64,000 nucleotides of DNA from Desulforhopalus vacuolatus (GCF_016918505.1 NZ_JAFFPZ010000003.1:1-64000); one strand, 5' to 3'; shown: positions 18,317 to 27,548, counted from the first letter of the stretch. Numbers and translations: made by a program. The notes: generated by a model from the letters alone, not told the origin.

Positions 18317-18632
18317 ATAATATCATTTACATTTTGTATTGGCGGATTCAAAGGCAGGGATGGGAAAAGGGAGACGGGAGACGGGAGACAGGGAAAAGCA
18401 AAAGACGGAACAGCGAAAAACTTTTTGCCAACGAATAAAAGCTCTAATCATTCGAATAAAGGCAAAAAACTTTAAGAAGTTACGCTTTTATAAAAAATGC
18501 CCTTTTTCGCATGATTAGACTATTTCTATTAAGTTATGCTCGTTTTACATCCTGTTTATCCATTCGTAATCACAAAAAAAGATGTCCACGCAGTCTCGCT
18601 CTTTGGTCAATACAAAATGTAAATGGTATTAT
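18317..18632. repeat. Modular MITE-like dispersed repeat (family R1), 316-bp copy
   Basis: The ends are near-perfect inverted repeats of about 26 bp (left TTACATTTTGTATTGG, right CAATACAAAATGTAAATGG). Inside are a GGGAGAC heptamer cluster (18368-18395), and the conserved blocks CCTGTTTATCCATTCGTAA and AAGATGTCCACGCAGT. Related copies or parts occur at 21816-22192, 26566-26753, 45631-45719, 53327-53459 and 56690-56828. No coding capacity. It seems nested beside R2-type ends (GGTACCTTGAATAA at 18308). Confidence 0.75.
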
Positions 18633-18645
18633 ACCATAAGGGTAT

Positions 18646-18797
18646 CTTGAATAATCTTGTATTTCGTTCATATTCGAGGCACAGGAAGAAATTTACCGCA
18701 GGTATATGATTGATATCGGAGTCTGGCGCTTACCTCCGAGGATAAATTTTTTACTGTAACGAAGAAGATGGGCGAAAGACTGATTATTCAAGGTAGC
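18646..18797 (+). repeat. Dispersed repeat, family R2, copy C
   Basis: Starts with GGTATCTTGAATAATC and ends with GATTATTCAAGGTAGCC, i.e. terminal inverted repeats. The interior has GTTCATATTCGAGGCACAGG, GGAGTCTGGCGCTTACCTC and AACGAAGAAGATGGGCGA, shared with the copies at 10984-11151 (reversed) and 59456-59640. No gene. Confidence 0.75.
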
Positions 18798-18844
18798 CAT
18801 AAATTAGTATTAGTGAAAATTCGTGTCCATTCGTGGTTACAAAC

Positions 18845-19951
18845 ATGCGCTTTATCATCGTCTTTCTTGCAATACAATTTTTTTCTCTCAACATTGCCTC
18901 CGCACGTGTAATAACGGATTCTTCAGGACGACATGTAACCATACCTGATGTCGTGCAAAGAGTGATCTGTTCAGGTTCAGGCTGCCTGAGACTGCTCACA
19001 TACATGCAGGGACAAGAATTTGTGGTGGCAGTCGATGATATCGAAGGCCGAGACGTCCAATTCAATTCGCGCCCCTACGCACTTGCCAACCCGCAGTTTC
19101 ATAATCTACCGATATTTGGTGAGTTTCGAGGCAGGGACAACCCGGAGCTCATTCTGACTCTTGATCCCCAGCCTGAAGTGATCTTTAAACTGGTTGGAAC
19201 CGGCAGGGGAACAGCTGGCGCAGCCCCTGGCACTTTGCAGGAGAAGACAGGTATTCCGGTGATTGCTCTTAAATATGGTAATCTGACTTCATTGAAAGCT
19301 GATCTCTACGAGTCCTTACACATAATAGGAGAAGTGATAAACAACACCTCCCGCGCTGAAGAGGTGATTTCTTCTTTTGAAGAGTTGATGAAAGATCTCA
19401 AAAATCGCACTCAAAATATCGATCAAGATCAACAACCATCAGTGTACCTCGGCGGTGTGGCCTATGCAGGTCCCCATGGCTTTCAATCCACCGAGCCGGC
19501 CTATCCACCTTTCCGTCTCTTACCTGTCAACAATCTTGTGGATGGTGCCAACTCTGACGCCAAAGGAATCAATACCAGCACAATTGCAAAAGAAAAAATC
19601 GTAGAGTGGGATCCCGATTATCTTTTTCTGGATCTTTCCACACTTCAATCTGGCGATAAGGCCGGAGGCCTCTATGAACTTCGTAACGCCCCCGCCTACC
19701 AGATTCTCACCGCAGTCAAGTCGGGGAGAGTTTTCGGACTGTTACCGTATAACTCATATAATCAGAATTTTGAATCGATCCTCGCAAATGCCTTTTATAT
19801 CGGCAAATTGCTTTACCCCGAAGCCTTTACAGATATCAAACCAGCAGAAAAAGCCGACGAAATATTTTCTTTTTTTGATGGCCAGCCTGTTTTCGCCCAC
19901 TTTGAAGCCATGTACAACCACAAAGTATTTCAACAGATACAGGTACAATAA
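18845..19951 (+). CDS. Periplasmic binding protein, iron-complex / cobalamin type
   Basis: The ATG at 18845 is preferred over an upstream GTG that lies inside a dispersed repeat. The 368-residue product has a signal peptide (MRFIIVFLAIQFFSLNIASA) and a PF01497-type fold: VITDSSGRHVTIPDVVQRVICSGSGCLRLL, then the segment LDPQPEVIFKL, and a long helix joining two lobes. It binds an iron chelate, haem or corrinoid and passes it to the permease encoded 1 bp after its stop. B12 genes occur 35 kb away, but linkage is weak, so the ligand is undecided. The region just upstream is an ATTCGTGGTTACAAAC repeat, so the promoter lies in or before that repeat. Confidence 0.85.
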   Translation: MRFIIVFLAIQFFSLNIASARVITDSSGRHVTIPDVVQRVICSGSGCLRLLTYMQGQEFVVAVDDIEGRDVQFNSRPYALANPQFHNLPIFGEFRGRDNPELILTLDPQPEVIFKLVGTGRGTAGAAPGTLQEKTGIPVIALKYGNLTSLKADLYESLHIIGEVINNTSRAEEVISSFEELMKDLKNRTQNIDQDQQPSVYLGGVAYAGPHGFQSTEPAYPPFRLLPVNNLVDGANSDAKGINTSTIAKEKIVEWDPDYLFLDLSTLQSGDKAGGLYELRNAPAYQILTAVKSGRVFGLLPYNSYNQNFESILANAFYIGKLLYPEAFTDIKPAEKADEIFSFFDGQPVFAHFEAMYNHKVFQQIQVQ

Positions 19952-19952
19952 G

Positions 19953-21023
19953 ATGCATCTGCATGATGGACAAATTCCCGAGGAATATCGGAAATACATA
20001 GGCCGAAAATTTGTCTTTCTTCTTCTCCTTTGCGTTTCACTGCTTATAGCTCTCCTCTTTTCCATTTCATCTGGAGCAGCACACATCTCCCTTACTGATG
20101 TAGTTTCCAGTCTGATCGGTCTTGAGACAAGCAAAAAAATCGAAATCATTGTCTGGAATATCCGGTTGCCTCAAGCAATTTCGGCAATGGTTGCAGGAGC
20201 AGGCCTGGCACTCTCTGGCGCTGTAATGCAATCCATTCTTCGCAACCCTCTGGGATCACCTTTCACCCTCGGGATTGCCCACGCTGCTGCTTTTGGTGCA
20301 GCTCTTGGCGTCATGGTGCTGGGGGGTGGAATCATGACTTCAAACAGCATGGGAGCTGTACAAATCACAAATCCGTATCTCACAACCGTTGCAGCCTTCT
20401 TTTTCAGCATTGCAACGGCGGCTGTAATTGTTGCTATCGCCAGGATGAGAGGGACAACACCCGAAGTGATGGTACTGACCGGAGTCGCTCTCGGATCCTT
20501 TTTCACAGCAGCCACGATGTTACTGCAATTTTTTGCGAACGACGTACAACTTGCAGCAATGGTCTTCTGGACCTTTGGCGATACTGCCCGGGCCAGCTGG
20601 AGCGAGCTGGCAGTGATGTCCATCGTTGTCACAATTACCGGGATTTATTTTTTCTGTAACAGTTGGAATTATAATGCCATTGATGCAGGAGAGGAAACCG
20701 CTAAAGGGCTTGGAGTTCGAGTAGAGCGGGTGCGTGCAGTCGGCATGCTTTTAGCTTCAGTCCTTACAGCCACGATAATTGGTTTTCTTGGAATCATCGG
20801 TTTTGCTGGCCTCGTAGTACCCCATATAGTGCGGCGGATAATCGGTTCTGATAACCGATTCCTGCTGCCGGGTTCTTTTATTGGTGGAGCATTGATGCTG
20901 TTAACATCAGATACGGTGGCCAGGCTGATACTGGCCCCGCATGTTCTTCCCGTGTCGGTGTTAACCGCTTTTATTGGTGCACCTGTATTTCTCATATTGA
21001 TTTTGCGGGGAGGCCGAAAATGA
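19953..21023 (+). CDS. Iron-complex ABC transporter permease (FecCD family)
   Basis: The start is the ATG at 19953, just after the binding-protein stop; the longer open frame before it overlaps that gene and is not real. The product has 356 residues. FecCD signatures are visible: WNIRLPQAISAMVAGAGLALSGAVMQ and NPLGSPFTLGIAHAAAFGAALG, and GFLGIIGFAGLVVPHIVRRIIG, the coupling loop. About nine to ten TM helices are expected, and such permeases work as homodimers in the inner membrane. It overlaps the ATPase gene by 4 bp. Confidence 0.92.
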   Translation: MHLHDGQIPEEYRKYIGRKFVFLLLLCVSLLIALLFSISSGAAHISLTDVVSSLIGLETSKKIEIIVWNIRLPQAISAMVAGAGLALSGAVMQSILRNPLGSPFTLGIAHAAAFGAALGVMVLGGGIMTSNSMGAVQITNPYLTTVAAFFFSIATAAVIVAIARMRGTTPEVMVLTGVALGSFFTAATMLLQFFANDVQLAAMVFWTFGDTARASWSELAVMSIVVTITGIYFFCNSWNYNAIDAGEETAKGLGVRVERVRAVGMLLASVLTATIIGFLGIIGFAGLVVPHIVRRIIGSDNRFLLPGSFIGGALMLLTSDTVARLILAPHVLPVSVLTAFIGAPVFLILILRGGRK

Positions 21024-21796
21024 TTGTAGATATCCATCATCTGAATTTCGCGTATCGGGATTCTGAAATTCTTAAAAAAATCGATTTTACAGTAAAGCCC
21101 GGAGAACTCCTCGCTATTCTCGGTCCCAACGGAGTCGGCAAAACAACACTTCTTAAATGCTTAAATGGCATGCACCGCGCTTCTGCGGGTACTGTTATGG
21201 TCGAGGGTGTGGATATTCTTAAAATGCGGCCCATGGAAATTGCAACTAAAATAGGCTACGTTTCACAAAAGAATGAGAAAGCTCGATTGACCCTTTTTGA
21301 TGCCGTACTCATGGGACGCAAACCTCATATACGGTGGCGTCCCAGTGACCGTGATCTTAAAATTGTTGAGGCCACAATTCGTCACCTTCACCTTCAAGAG
21401 ATGAGCCTGCGTTTTATCGATCAATTGAGTGGCGGGGAGCTGCAAAAAGTCTGTATTGCACGAGCGCTGGTGCAAGAGCCGAAACTCCTTCTCCTTGACG
21501 AACCAACCAGTGCCCTTGATTTAAAAAATCAAGTCGAAATAATGCTGTTACTGCGACATGTTGTTGATTATCACCATATTGGGGCTATTATGACCATGCA
21601 CGATCTCAACAAAGCCATGCGCTATGCGGACAGCGTTCTGATGTTAAAAGACGGGAAGGTTTTTAGTCATCTTCATCCCTCCCTGGTCACTGAACAGATG
21701 ATCGAGTCAGTATATGGACTCCCTGTAGAGATTCACAATATTAACGGTCATCCAATGATAGTACCAAAAGACAGTACTCAGAATTTATGCTGCTAA
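21020..21796 (+). CDS. Iron-complex ABC transporter ATP-binding protein (FecE/BtuD-like)
   Basis: A 258-residue ATPase with Walker A GPNGVGKTT, signature LSGGELQKVCIARAL, Walker B LLLLDEPTSALDL and switch histidine in TMHDLNKAMRYAD. It energises the FecCD-type permease just upstream, and the three genes form one operon for uptake of an iron chelate or corrinoid. The operon is bordered on both sides by dispersed repeats. There is no TonB-dependent receptor gene in the window, so outer-membrane uptake must be encoded elsewhere. Confidence 0.92.
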   Translation: MIVDIHHLNFAYRDSEILKKIDFTVKPGELLAILGPNGVGKTTLLKCLNGMHRASAGTVMVEGVDILKMRPMEIATKIGYVSQKNEKARLTLFDAVLMGRKPHIRWRPSDRDLKIVEATIRHLHLQEMSLRFIDQLSGGELQKVCIARALVQEPKLLLLDEPTSALDLKNQVEIMLLLRHVVDYHHIGAIMTMHDLNKAMRYADSVLMLKDGKVFSHLHPSLVTEQMIESVYGLPVEIHNINGHPMIVPKDSTQNLCC

Positions 21797-21815
21797 ACTT
21801 TGTAATCGCCCCTTA

Positions 21816-22192
21816 TACCATTCCTATTAAGTTATACCCCGTTTTGTCTGCTGTTTATCCATTCATGGTTACAAACGACAAAAGGAACCACGAATGGACA
21901 CGAATAAACACGAATTATTACTGAAAAAACCATAAGAGAATGCCCTTGCGGATGACTCCCAAAGTTGATTAATAATCCTGGTGCACCGTACGGCTTAACT
22001 TCGGATACAAACGTTTTCGTTTAATGCGTGGTCCCTGTTCGTGAAAATTCGTGTCCATTCGTGGTTACAAACTGCAAAAGGAACTACGAATGGACTCGGA
22101 TAAACACGAATTATTACTCATTCGTCATCGCCAAAAAAAGATGTCTACGCAGTTGCGTTCTCTGGTCAATACAAAGTGGAAATGGTATTATA
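21816..22192. repeat. Composite of dispersed repeats (R1 blocks with two ATTCGTGGTTACAAAC palindromes)
   Basis: Contains TTCCTATTAAGTTATACC and the R1 3-prime block (GTCTACGCAGTTGCGTTCTC, GTCAATACAAAGTGGAAATG). It also holds two copies of a palindromic module in which CCATTCGTGGTTACAAAC is followed by AAAGGAAC[C/T]ACGAATGGAC. The same palindrome occurs at 18815-18844 (half) and 26490-26563. No coding sequence supported. Confidence 0.65.
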
Positions 22193-22200
22193 AAAAAACA

Positions 22201-22248
22201 AAAACCCCTGAAAATGACCGTGTCGTTTTCAGGGGTTTTGCTTTTTTT
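22201..22248. terminator. Bidirectional intrinsic terminator
   Basis: A stem of about 17 bp (AAAACCCCTGAAAATGAC with GTCGTTTTCAGGGGTTTT) has an A-run on the left and a T-run at 22241-22248. It lies just downstream of the Ni-SOD gene on the minus strand and can also stop transcripts arriving from the left. Confidence 0.9.
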
Positions 22249-22262
22249 AACTGAAATATTAT

Positions 22263-22709
22263 TTAAGAATGCTTGTGATCAAAATAAAGTACTTGGAATT
22301 CCTCAGCCGCAGCACGTAACTTCTCGACATTGCCAGGGTCTGTGGTTTGTTTGCATTTCATGCTGAAAATAAGCATCTTATGCAAGGCTGTGATTTTCTT
22401 GTCATAGTCGACAGCATCAAGCTTAATTCTTTGGGTCATAAAATATTGGCTGACGATGTTCTGGATAAGATCAGCATGTTTTTCTTTAGTTGTAACCCAC
22501 CGCACGAGTTGATTCATGTTTTTTCCATCTTCAAGTGCGGTAATTTCTCGCATAGACTTTTCTATGGTGTCAGCATGCTCGGAAATCATGTCCATTCTGG
22601 CCTGATCATCATAAATTCCGCAGGGGATTTCACAATGGGCAAATGCATTCGAAATGAAAAAACCACCTGAAACCAAAAGGACTGCGAGGAAAAGGGAAAT
22701 TTTCTTCAT
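22263..22709 (-). CDS. sodN: Nickel superoxide dismutase, secreted
   Basis: A 148-residue protein whose mature N-terminus would be HCEIPCGIY, the nickel hook of Ni-SOD (His1, Cys2, Cys6, with Tyr9). It disproportionates superoxide to O2 and H2O2 with Ni(II/III). Here the hook is preceded by a 24-residue Sec signal peptide ending NAFA, so signal peptidase would release His1 directly. Streptomyces SodN instead has a short propeptide removed by a dedicated SodX peptidase, and no sodX gene is seen next to this gene. The mature length of 124 residues is near the family's 117-120. It is probably periplasmic. It is monocistronic with a strong terminator after it and a possible Fur/Nur-like site upstream. 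Confidence 0.93.
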   Translation of the reverse strand: MKKISLFLAVLLVSGGFFISNAFAHCEIPCGIYDDQARMDMISEHADTIEKSMREITALEDGKNMNQLVRWVTTKEKHADLIQNIVSQYFMTQRIKLDAVDYDKKITALHKMLIFSMKCKQTTDPGNVEKLRAAAEEFQVLYFDHKHS

Positions 22710-22820
22710 ACGAACCTCTCTTTTGATACGATTGAGGGAAGATTTGGCTCCTTAAACAGGGTGTTCAGGTTGCCAAAGAGATCTCTTAAACATAGTGAAC
22801 CTCAGGAGTTAGTCAACAGT

Positions 22821-22839
22821 AATGATTCTTGTTTTCATT
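22821..22839 (-). promoter_or_regulatory. Possible Fur/Nur-family operator upstream of sodN
   Basis: AATGATTCTTGTTTTCATT has inverted AATGA/TCATT arms in a 19-bp frame, as in Fur-family boxes, and lies 112 bp upstream of the sodN start. Metal-dependent control of sodN would fit Ni-SOD biology, but the match is partial. Confidence 0.3.
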
Positions 22840-22876
22840 TTGAGATGTGCCTTTTATTATGAAAAGAGAAGACCAT

Positions 22877-23870
22877 TCCACCGTCATCGTTACGTTTCCC
22901 GTCACCGTGTAGACAAGGCATGCCTTGTCTCTACAACACCATTGCTGAAATCACTGTTGTGGCAATTTTTCGGCAATGGTTGTGTAATTCCACCGTTATT
23001 ACCCCGTGGTGACAACATATCGTGTATTGTTTCGCGAGGTATCGCTAAGAGTTACCATTTCGCTGATTGCCGCCACCGTAGAGACAAGGCATGCCTTGTC
23101 TACACCACAACATCGCGAGAAACCACCGCCGTGCCGATTTTCCACCAATGATGATATAATTCCACCGTTATCACCCCGTGGTGACAACGTAGCGTGTATT
23201 TTTTCGCGGGGTATCGGTGAGAGTTACCATTTCGGGGATTGCCGCCACCGTAGAGACAAGGCATGCCTTGTCTACACCACAACATCGCGAGAAACCACCG
23301 CCGTGCCGATTTTCCACCAATGGTGATATAATTCCACCGTTATTACCCCGAGGTGACAACGTATCGTGTATTGTTTTGCGGGGTATCGGTGAGAGTTGCC
23401 ATTTCGGGGATTGCCGCCACCGTAGAGACAAGGCATGCCTTGTCTACACCACAACATCGCGAGAAATCACTGCCATGCCGATTTTTCACCAATGGTGATA
23501 TAATTCCACCGTTATTACCCCGTGGTGACAACATATCGTGTATTGTTTTGCGGGGTATCGCTGAGAGTTACCATTTCGCTGATTGCCGCCACCGTAGAGA
23601 CAAGGCATGCCTTGTCTACACAACAACATCGCGAGAAACCACCGCCGTGCCGATTTTCCACCAATGGTGATATAATTCCACCGTTATTACCCCGTGGTGA
23701 CAACATATCGTGTATTGTTTCGCGGGGTATCGCTGAGAGTTACCATTTCGGGGATTGCCGCCATCGTAGAGACAAGGCATGCCTTGTCTACACCACAACA
23801 TTGCGGGAAACCACCGCCGTGCCGATTTTCCACCAATGATGATATAATTCCACCGTTATCACCATTGAGA
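22877..23870. repeat. Tandem satellite: about 5.8 copies of a 172-bp unit
   Basis: Each unit carries a 20-bp perfect palindrome AGACAAGGCATGCCTTGTCT, located at 22911, 23082, 23254, 23426, 23598 and 23770 (spacing 171, then 172 four times). Other conserved blocks are TTCCACCGTTATTACCCCG, GACAACATATCGTGTATTG and GTATCGCTGAGAGTTACCAT. Units differ by a few scattered substitutions, most between the first and the rest. Open frames appear on both strands only because 172 is not a multiple of three; they lack ribosome sites and I do not call them genes. A single diverged monomer occurs at about 56545-56690. Confidence 0.95.
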
Positions 23871-24160
23871 TCAATGTTACATCCTGTTTCTCCATTCGTA
23901 ATCGCCAAAAATTAATTCCCCGATGCCTGAGGTTTCAACACCCCGTTGCTTGCATCATCCCTTTCAATATTTATCAGTTTAGTAATCATGACCCTTTTGT
24001 GGTGAAGCTGCGGGAAAGAAACAGGAGATACGGGTCATAAGCTGCTCCTTCACAAAAACAATACCCATAAAATCTGGAGAGATCGTTGCAGCGAAATCCA
24101 TTCCCGCTGTCTGAAAAATAATGACGGTGCCGTCGGTCAGCACCTCAGGGAGATAAAAAT

Positions 24161-26482
24161 ATGAACAGTCTGCAAAATACAATTCAGCAACAACACAAAG
24201 ACCCCGTCTGCAACATGGTGGTATCAAGCGATTCCAAATTTCATTATCACCATAAAGGCAAAGAGTATTACTTTTGCTGTGAACATTGCCTGCATAAATT
24301 CAAGGAGCAGCCAGAATACTATCTCAACCCGCGTCCCCCGGTAGAGCATGAAGAGTACAGCGAGGGGAACACCTATATCTGCCCCATGCATCTTGAGATT
24401 GTACAGGATCATCCCGGCAGCTGCCCTAAATGCGGGATGGCGCTTGAATCGGTCAACATCTCCGCCGGTGAAGAAAAAAATGAAGAACTGATCTATATGA
24501 GCAGCCGATTCTGGGTATGCACCGTGCTCGCTCTGCCGATTTTCTTCCTGGCCATGACCGCTGACATGGTCCCTGCCTGGTTGCCGAACTGGCTTTCAAT
24601 GCACTCTGTCCAGTGGATTGAGTTCGCGCTGGCAACACCTGTTGTACTCTGGGGCGGATGGCCTTTTTTTGTACGTGGCTGGCAATCTCTTCGAACCTGG
24701 AACCTCAACATGTTTACCCTGATTGCACTGGGTGTCTCTGTCACCTGGGTGTACAGCGTTGTGGCCCTGCTGGTTCCACACATTTTCCCACCCGTCATGC
24801 AGATGGAAGGCGGTTTGGTAGCAGTCTACTTTGAAGCAGCGGCCATGATTACAGCGCTGGTTCTCATGGGACAGGTTCTCGAACTGCGCGCCCGCTCACG
24901 AACCAATGCAGCCATCCAGGCCCTGCTTGGACTTGCTCCGAATACGGCCCGCATGGTGCGCGATGATGGAACAGAAGAAGATGTCCCGCTGGATGAGGTC
25001 GAGCCTGGCGATACGTTGCGGATTCGACCGGGCGAGAAAGTTCCGGTGGATGGAATGGTCATTGAGGGTGAAAGTAATGTAGACGAATCCATGGTTACCG
25101 GTGAGCCCATTCCTGTGGCAAAATCAGACGGTGAGAAACTCATCGGAGCAACGGTGAATGGCACAGGCAGTCTGGTAATGCGGGCGGAAAAAGTGGGCGC
25201 CGATACCCTGCTGTCACAAATCGTAAAAATGGTGGCGGATGCACAACGCACCCGGGCTCCCATACAAAAATTAGCGGATCTGGTGGCAAGCTATTTTGTT
25301 CCCGCGGTAGTTGCCGCGGCAGCCCTTGCCTTTCTTGCCTGGTGGGTGTGGGGTCCGGAGCCGCGCCTGGCACATGCAATGGTGAATGCGGTTGCTGTTC
25401 TTATTATCGCCTGCCCATGCGCACTGGGACTTGCGACACCAATTTCCATTATGACAGGTACCGGGCGCGGGGCTCTGGAAGGAGTGTTAATTAAGAATGC
25501 CGAAGCCCTTGAGATTATGGAAAAAGTTAAAATTCTGGTTGTAGATAAAACGGGAACGTTGACTGAAGGCAGGCCAAAGCTGGTTGCTGTACAGGCGGAA
25601 ACCGGGTTTACCGAAGATCAAATATTGCGCATGGCCGCCAGTGTCGAACGCGCCAGCGAACATCCTCTGGCGGAGGCTGTCGTCCATGGAGCAGAAGAGA
25701 AGGGAATCACGCTGGTGAAAGCCAGCAGCTTTCAGTCAATTACAGGCAAAGGTGTTATCGGCGAAGTTGGTGAACACAGGGTGGCCGTCGGTAACATAAA
25801 ATTGCTGGAAGAACTGAATATCAAAACAGGAGACCTGCCTCAGCAGGCAGACAAACAGCGCGTCCAGGGAATGACCGTCATGCTGATTGCGATTGATGAC
25901 AAAGCAGCAGGTTTAATCGGCGTTGCTGACCCCATCAAAAAAGCGACAGCCGAAGCCATTCGTGACCTGCATGCAGAAGGCATCCGTATCGTCATGCTCA
26001 CCGGTGACAGTGATACGACGGCAAAAGCGGTTGCCAACAAACTGGGCATAGACGAAGTGCATTCTGAAGTAACACCAGAACAAAAAGCAGAACTTATCAG
26101 ACAACTGCAGGCAGACGGGTCTATCGTTGCAATGGCAGGTGATGGCATTAACGATGCTCCCGCACTGGCACAGGCCCATGTGGGTATCGCCATGGGCACC
26201 GGAACCGATGTGGCAATAGAAAGTGCCGGCATCACTTTAGTTAAAGGGGATTTACGCAAGATTGTCAGAGCCAGGCGATTGAGCCGCGCCACCATGCGTA
26301 ATATCCGGCAAAATTTATTCTTTGCCTTTGTGTACAACACAGCGGGCATTCCCATTGCTGCGGGGATTTTGTATCCATTCTTTGGAATACTGCTGTCGCC
26401 CATGATTGCTGCCGCTGCCATGAGTTTCAGTTCGGTTTCTGTGATCAGCAATTCACTCAGACTCAAAGGGGTGAAATTGTAA
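24161..26482 (+). CDS. copA: Copper-type P1B-ATPase with YHS and heavy-metal-binding N-terminal domains
   Basis: A 773-residue heavy-metal transporting ATPase. Residues 13-55 form a YHS domain ([20 protein letters not shown]). Residues 66-95 form a Cys/Met/His-rich metal-binding domain ([22 protein letters not shown]). Eight TM helices follow with the CPC metal-site motif ([10 protein letters not shown], near residue 418), the phosphorylation motif DKTGTLTEG (near 462), the SEHPLAEA nucleotide-binding motif (near 499) and [10 protein letters not shown] (near 660). CPC plus this N-terminal arrangement fits Cu+ (or Ag+) export from the cytoplasm. A ribosome site (AGGGAGA) precedes the ATG. No CopZ or CueR gene is adjacent. 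Confidence 0.92.
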   Translation: MNSLQNTIQQQHKDPVCNMVVSSDSKFHYHHKGKEYYFCCEHCLHKFKEQPEYYLNPRPPVEHEEYSEGNTYICPMHLEIVQDHPGSCPKCGMALESVNISAGEEKNEELIYMSSRFWVCTVLALPIFFLAMTADMVPAWLPNWLSMHSVQWIEFALATPVVLWGGWPFFVRGWQSLRTWNLNMFTLIALGVSVTWVYSVVALLVPHIFPPVMQMEGGLVAVYFEAAAMITALVLMGQVLELRARSRTNAAIQALLGLAPNTARMVRDDGTEEDVPLDEVEPGDTLRIRPGEKVPVDGMVIEGESNVDESMVTGEPIPVAKSDGEKLIGATVNGTGSLVMRAEKVGADTLLSQIVKMVADAQRTRAPIQKLADLVASYFVPAVVAAAALAFLAWWVWGPEPRLAHAMVNAVAVLIIACPCALGLATPISIMTGTGRGALEGVLIKNAEALEIMEKVKILVVDKTGTLTEGRPKLVAVQAETGFTEDQILRMAASVERASEHPLAEAVVHGAEEKGITLVKASSFQSITGKGVIGEVGEHRVAVGNIKLLEELNIKTGDLPQQADKQRVQGMTVMLIAIDDKAAGLIGVADPIKKATAEAIRDLHAEGIRIVMLTGDSDTTAKAVANKLGIDEVHSEVTPEQKAELIRQLQADGSIVAMAGDGINDAPALAQAHVGIAMGTGTDVAIESAGITLVKGDLRKIVRARRLSRATMRNIRQNLFFAFVYNTAGIPIAAGILYPFFGILLSPMIAAAAMSFSSVSVISNSLRLKGVKL

Positions 26483-26489
26483 AAAAGAA

Positions 26490-26563
26490 GCATAATTCGT
26501 GTTTATCCGTGTCCATTCGTGGTTACAAACAACAAAAGGAACCACGAATGGACACGAATTTTC
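26490..26563. repeat. ATTCGTGGTTACAAAC palindromic module
   Basis: CCATTCGTGGTTACAAAC is followed by AAAAGGAACCACGAATGGAC, forming an inverted repeat able to fold as a long hairpin directly after copA. The same module occurs at 21864-21921, 22041-22115 and (half) 18815-18844. It might act as a transcription stop for copA. Confidence 0.7.
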
Positions 26564-26565
26564 AC

Positions 26566-26753
26566 TAATACCAATTACATTTTTTACTGACCAGAGAACG
26601 CGACTGCGTGGAGATCTTTTTTGGTGATCACGAAGGGATAAACAGGCTGTAAAATGATCTCATGGTAGAAGCGTCCGTTGTGCTGGAGACGCCCAAATTG
26701 GGGATCTGTCCCACTGTCTTTGAATCCGCAAATACAAAATGTAAATGGTATTA
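26566..26753. repeat. MITE-like dispersed repeat (R1), left flank of the DISARM locus
   Basis: Bounded by TAATACCAATTACATTTTT and AAATGTAAATGGTATTA as inverted ends. The first 90 bp (26566-26656) are an inverted copy of the block at 45631-45719, on the other side of the DISARM genes. The second part (GCGTCCGTTGTGCTGGAGAC, TCTTTGAATCCGCAAATAC) matches 56690-56828. It ends 19 bp before the drmC stop codon. Confidence 0.75.
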
Positions 26754-26771
26754 CTTGAATTCAGCTATTCA

Positions 26772-27548
26772 TCATATTTTCTCTATCACTCCCGTCGTCA
26801 CCAACACTTCAAGATGTCGTTCGAGTTTTTCTGGCAGGTTTCCTCCACGAACTAATACACCGAGTTCCATGTTGTTTTCCATGGCCGCTCTGGTGAGATT
26901 AGCACTCGTAATAAAAGCGAGAGAGCCATCGGCAACAGCACATTTTGCATGAACCGCGCCGTTCCACCGAGCTGAGGTTTTGGATTCAGAATTCCACGCA
27001 TAGACGTTAGCTGACGGAATCGCTTTTTTAAATACGTCAATTGAGTCGATATCTATTTTTCCTCCATGGGCTTTCGAGGATTCCAGCAAAATTTCGATTT
27101 TCACGTTCCTGCCAACTGCATCCTGAAGAGCTTTCTTGACCGAATCAATGTTATAGGCGACGAAGCTGACAATGAAGAGTCGCCATCTCGCGGAATCTAT
27201 CACCTCAAGAAGAACCTGCTCTGTATGTCGGGAGGCGACCAACCCCGTACAAGGACCTGTCCAAACCATGTCGACCGCTTCACGCTTTTCCATCATGGAG
27301 GCAGTTCCAGAAGCTCCACGTAAAGCAGCAGCAACTTCCAGAGGCGTAACCCGGGGATCTCTTCGCCAAACCCTTTCCAAAGCGTTCATCATTGGTTTGT
27401 TGGCAACCGGGCCAAACCCGGAAATCGCCTTGTCAAATTCGTCCACTGAAGTCAGACCGGCAATCTTGCCCGCGATTGCATTAACTCTGTCGGGATGGAG
27501 TTCAATCCCGATGTCCGCTATAACCTGCCAGATATCAGTGTTCATCAC
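26772..27548 (-). CDS. drmC: DISARM protein DrmC (phospholipase D-like)
   Basis: A 258-residue PLD-superfamily protein with one HKD motif (HAKCAVAD; H200, K202, D207) followed by FITSANLTRAAMENNMELGVLV, and an N-terminal helical domain of about 100 residues. This is the layout of DrmC, the smallest core protein of DISARM anti-phage systems, in which it follows DrmA and DrmB and is reported as not strictly needed. One HKD motif implies that the active site forms in a dimer. Its start overlaps the drmB stop by 4 bp. It is the last gene of the operon; no intrinsic terminator is seen, but the R1 repeat lies immediately downstream. Confidence 0.88.
   Translation of the reverse strand: MMNTDIWQVIADIGIELHPDRVNAIAGKIAGLTSVDEFDKAISGFGPVANKPMMNALERVWRRDPRVTPLEVAAALRGASGTASMMEKREAVDMVWTGPCTGLVASRHTEQVLLEVIDSARWRLFIVSFVAYNIDSVKKALQDAVGRNVKIEILLESSKAHGGKIDIDSIDVFKKAIPSANVYAWNSESKTSARWNGAVHAKCAVADGSLAFITSANLTRAAMENNMELGVLVRGGNLPEKLERHLEVLVTTGVIEKI

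Noticed and set aside
22877-23870. Possible CRISPR array
   Set aside because: The whole 172-bp unit is repeated with no variable spacers, and no cas gene is present.
23006-23915. Many overlapping open frames of 60-105 codons on both strands
   Set aside because: They follow from the 172-bp repeat being open in several frames; no ribosome sites, and the same peptides recur with period 172.
23979-24227. Minus-strand open frame overlapping the copA start
   Set aside because: Overlaps a well-supported gene and has no family; a 19-codon sub-frame with a good ribosome site is too short to judge.
26772-27548. Second cardiolipin synthase
   Set aside because: Only one HKD motif, soluble, and coupled to drmB; DrmC is the better call.
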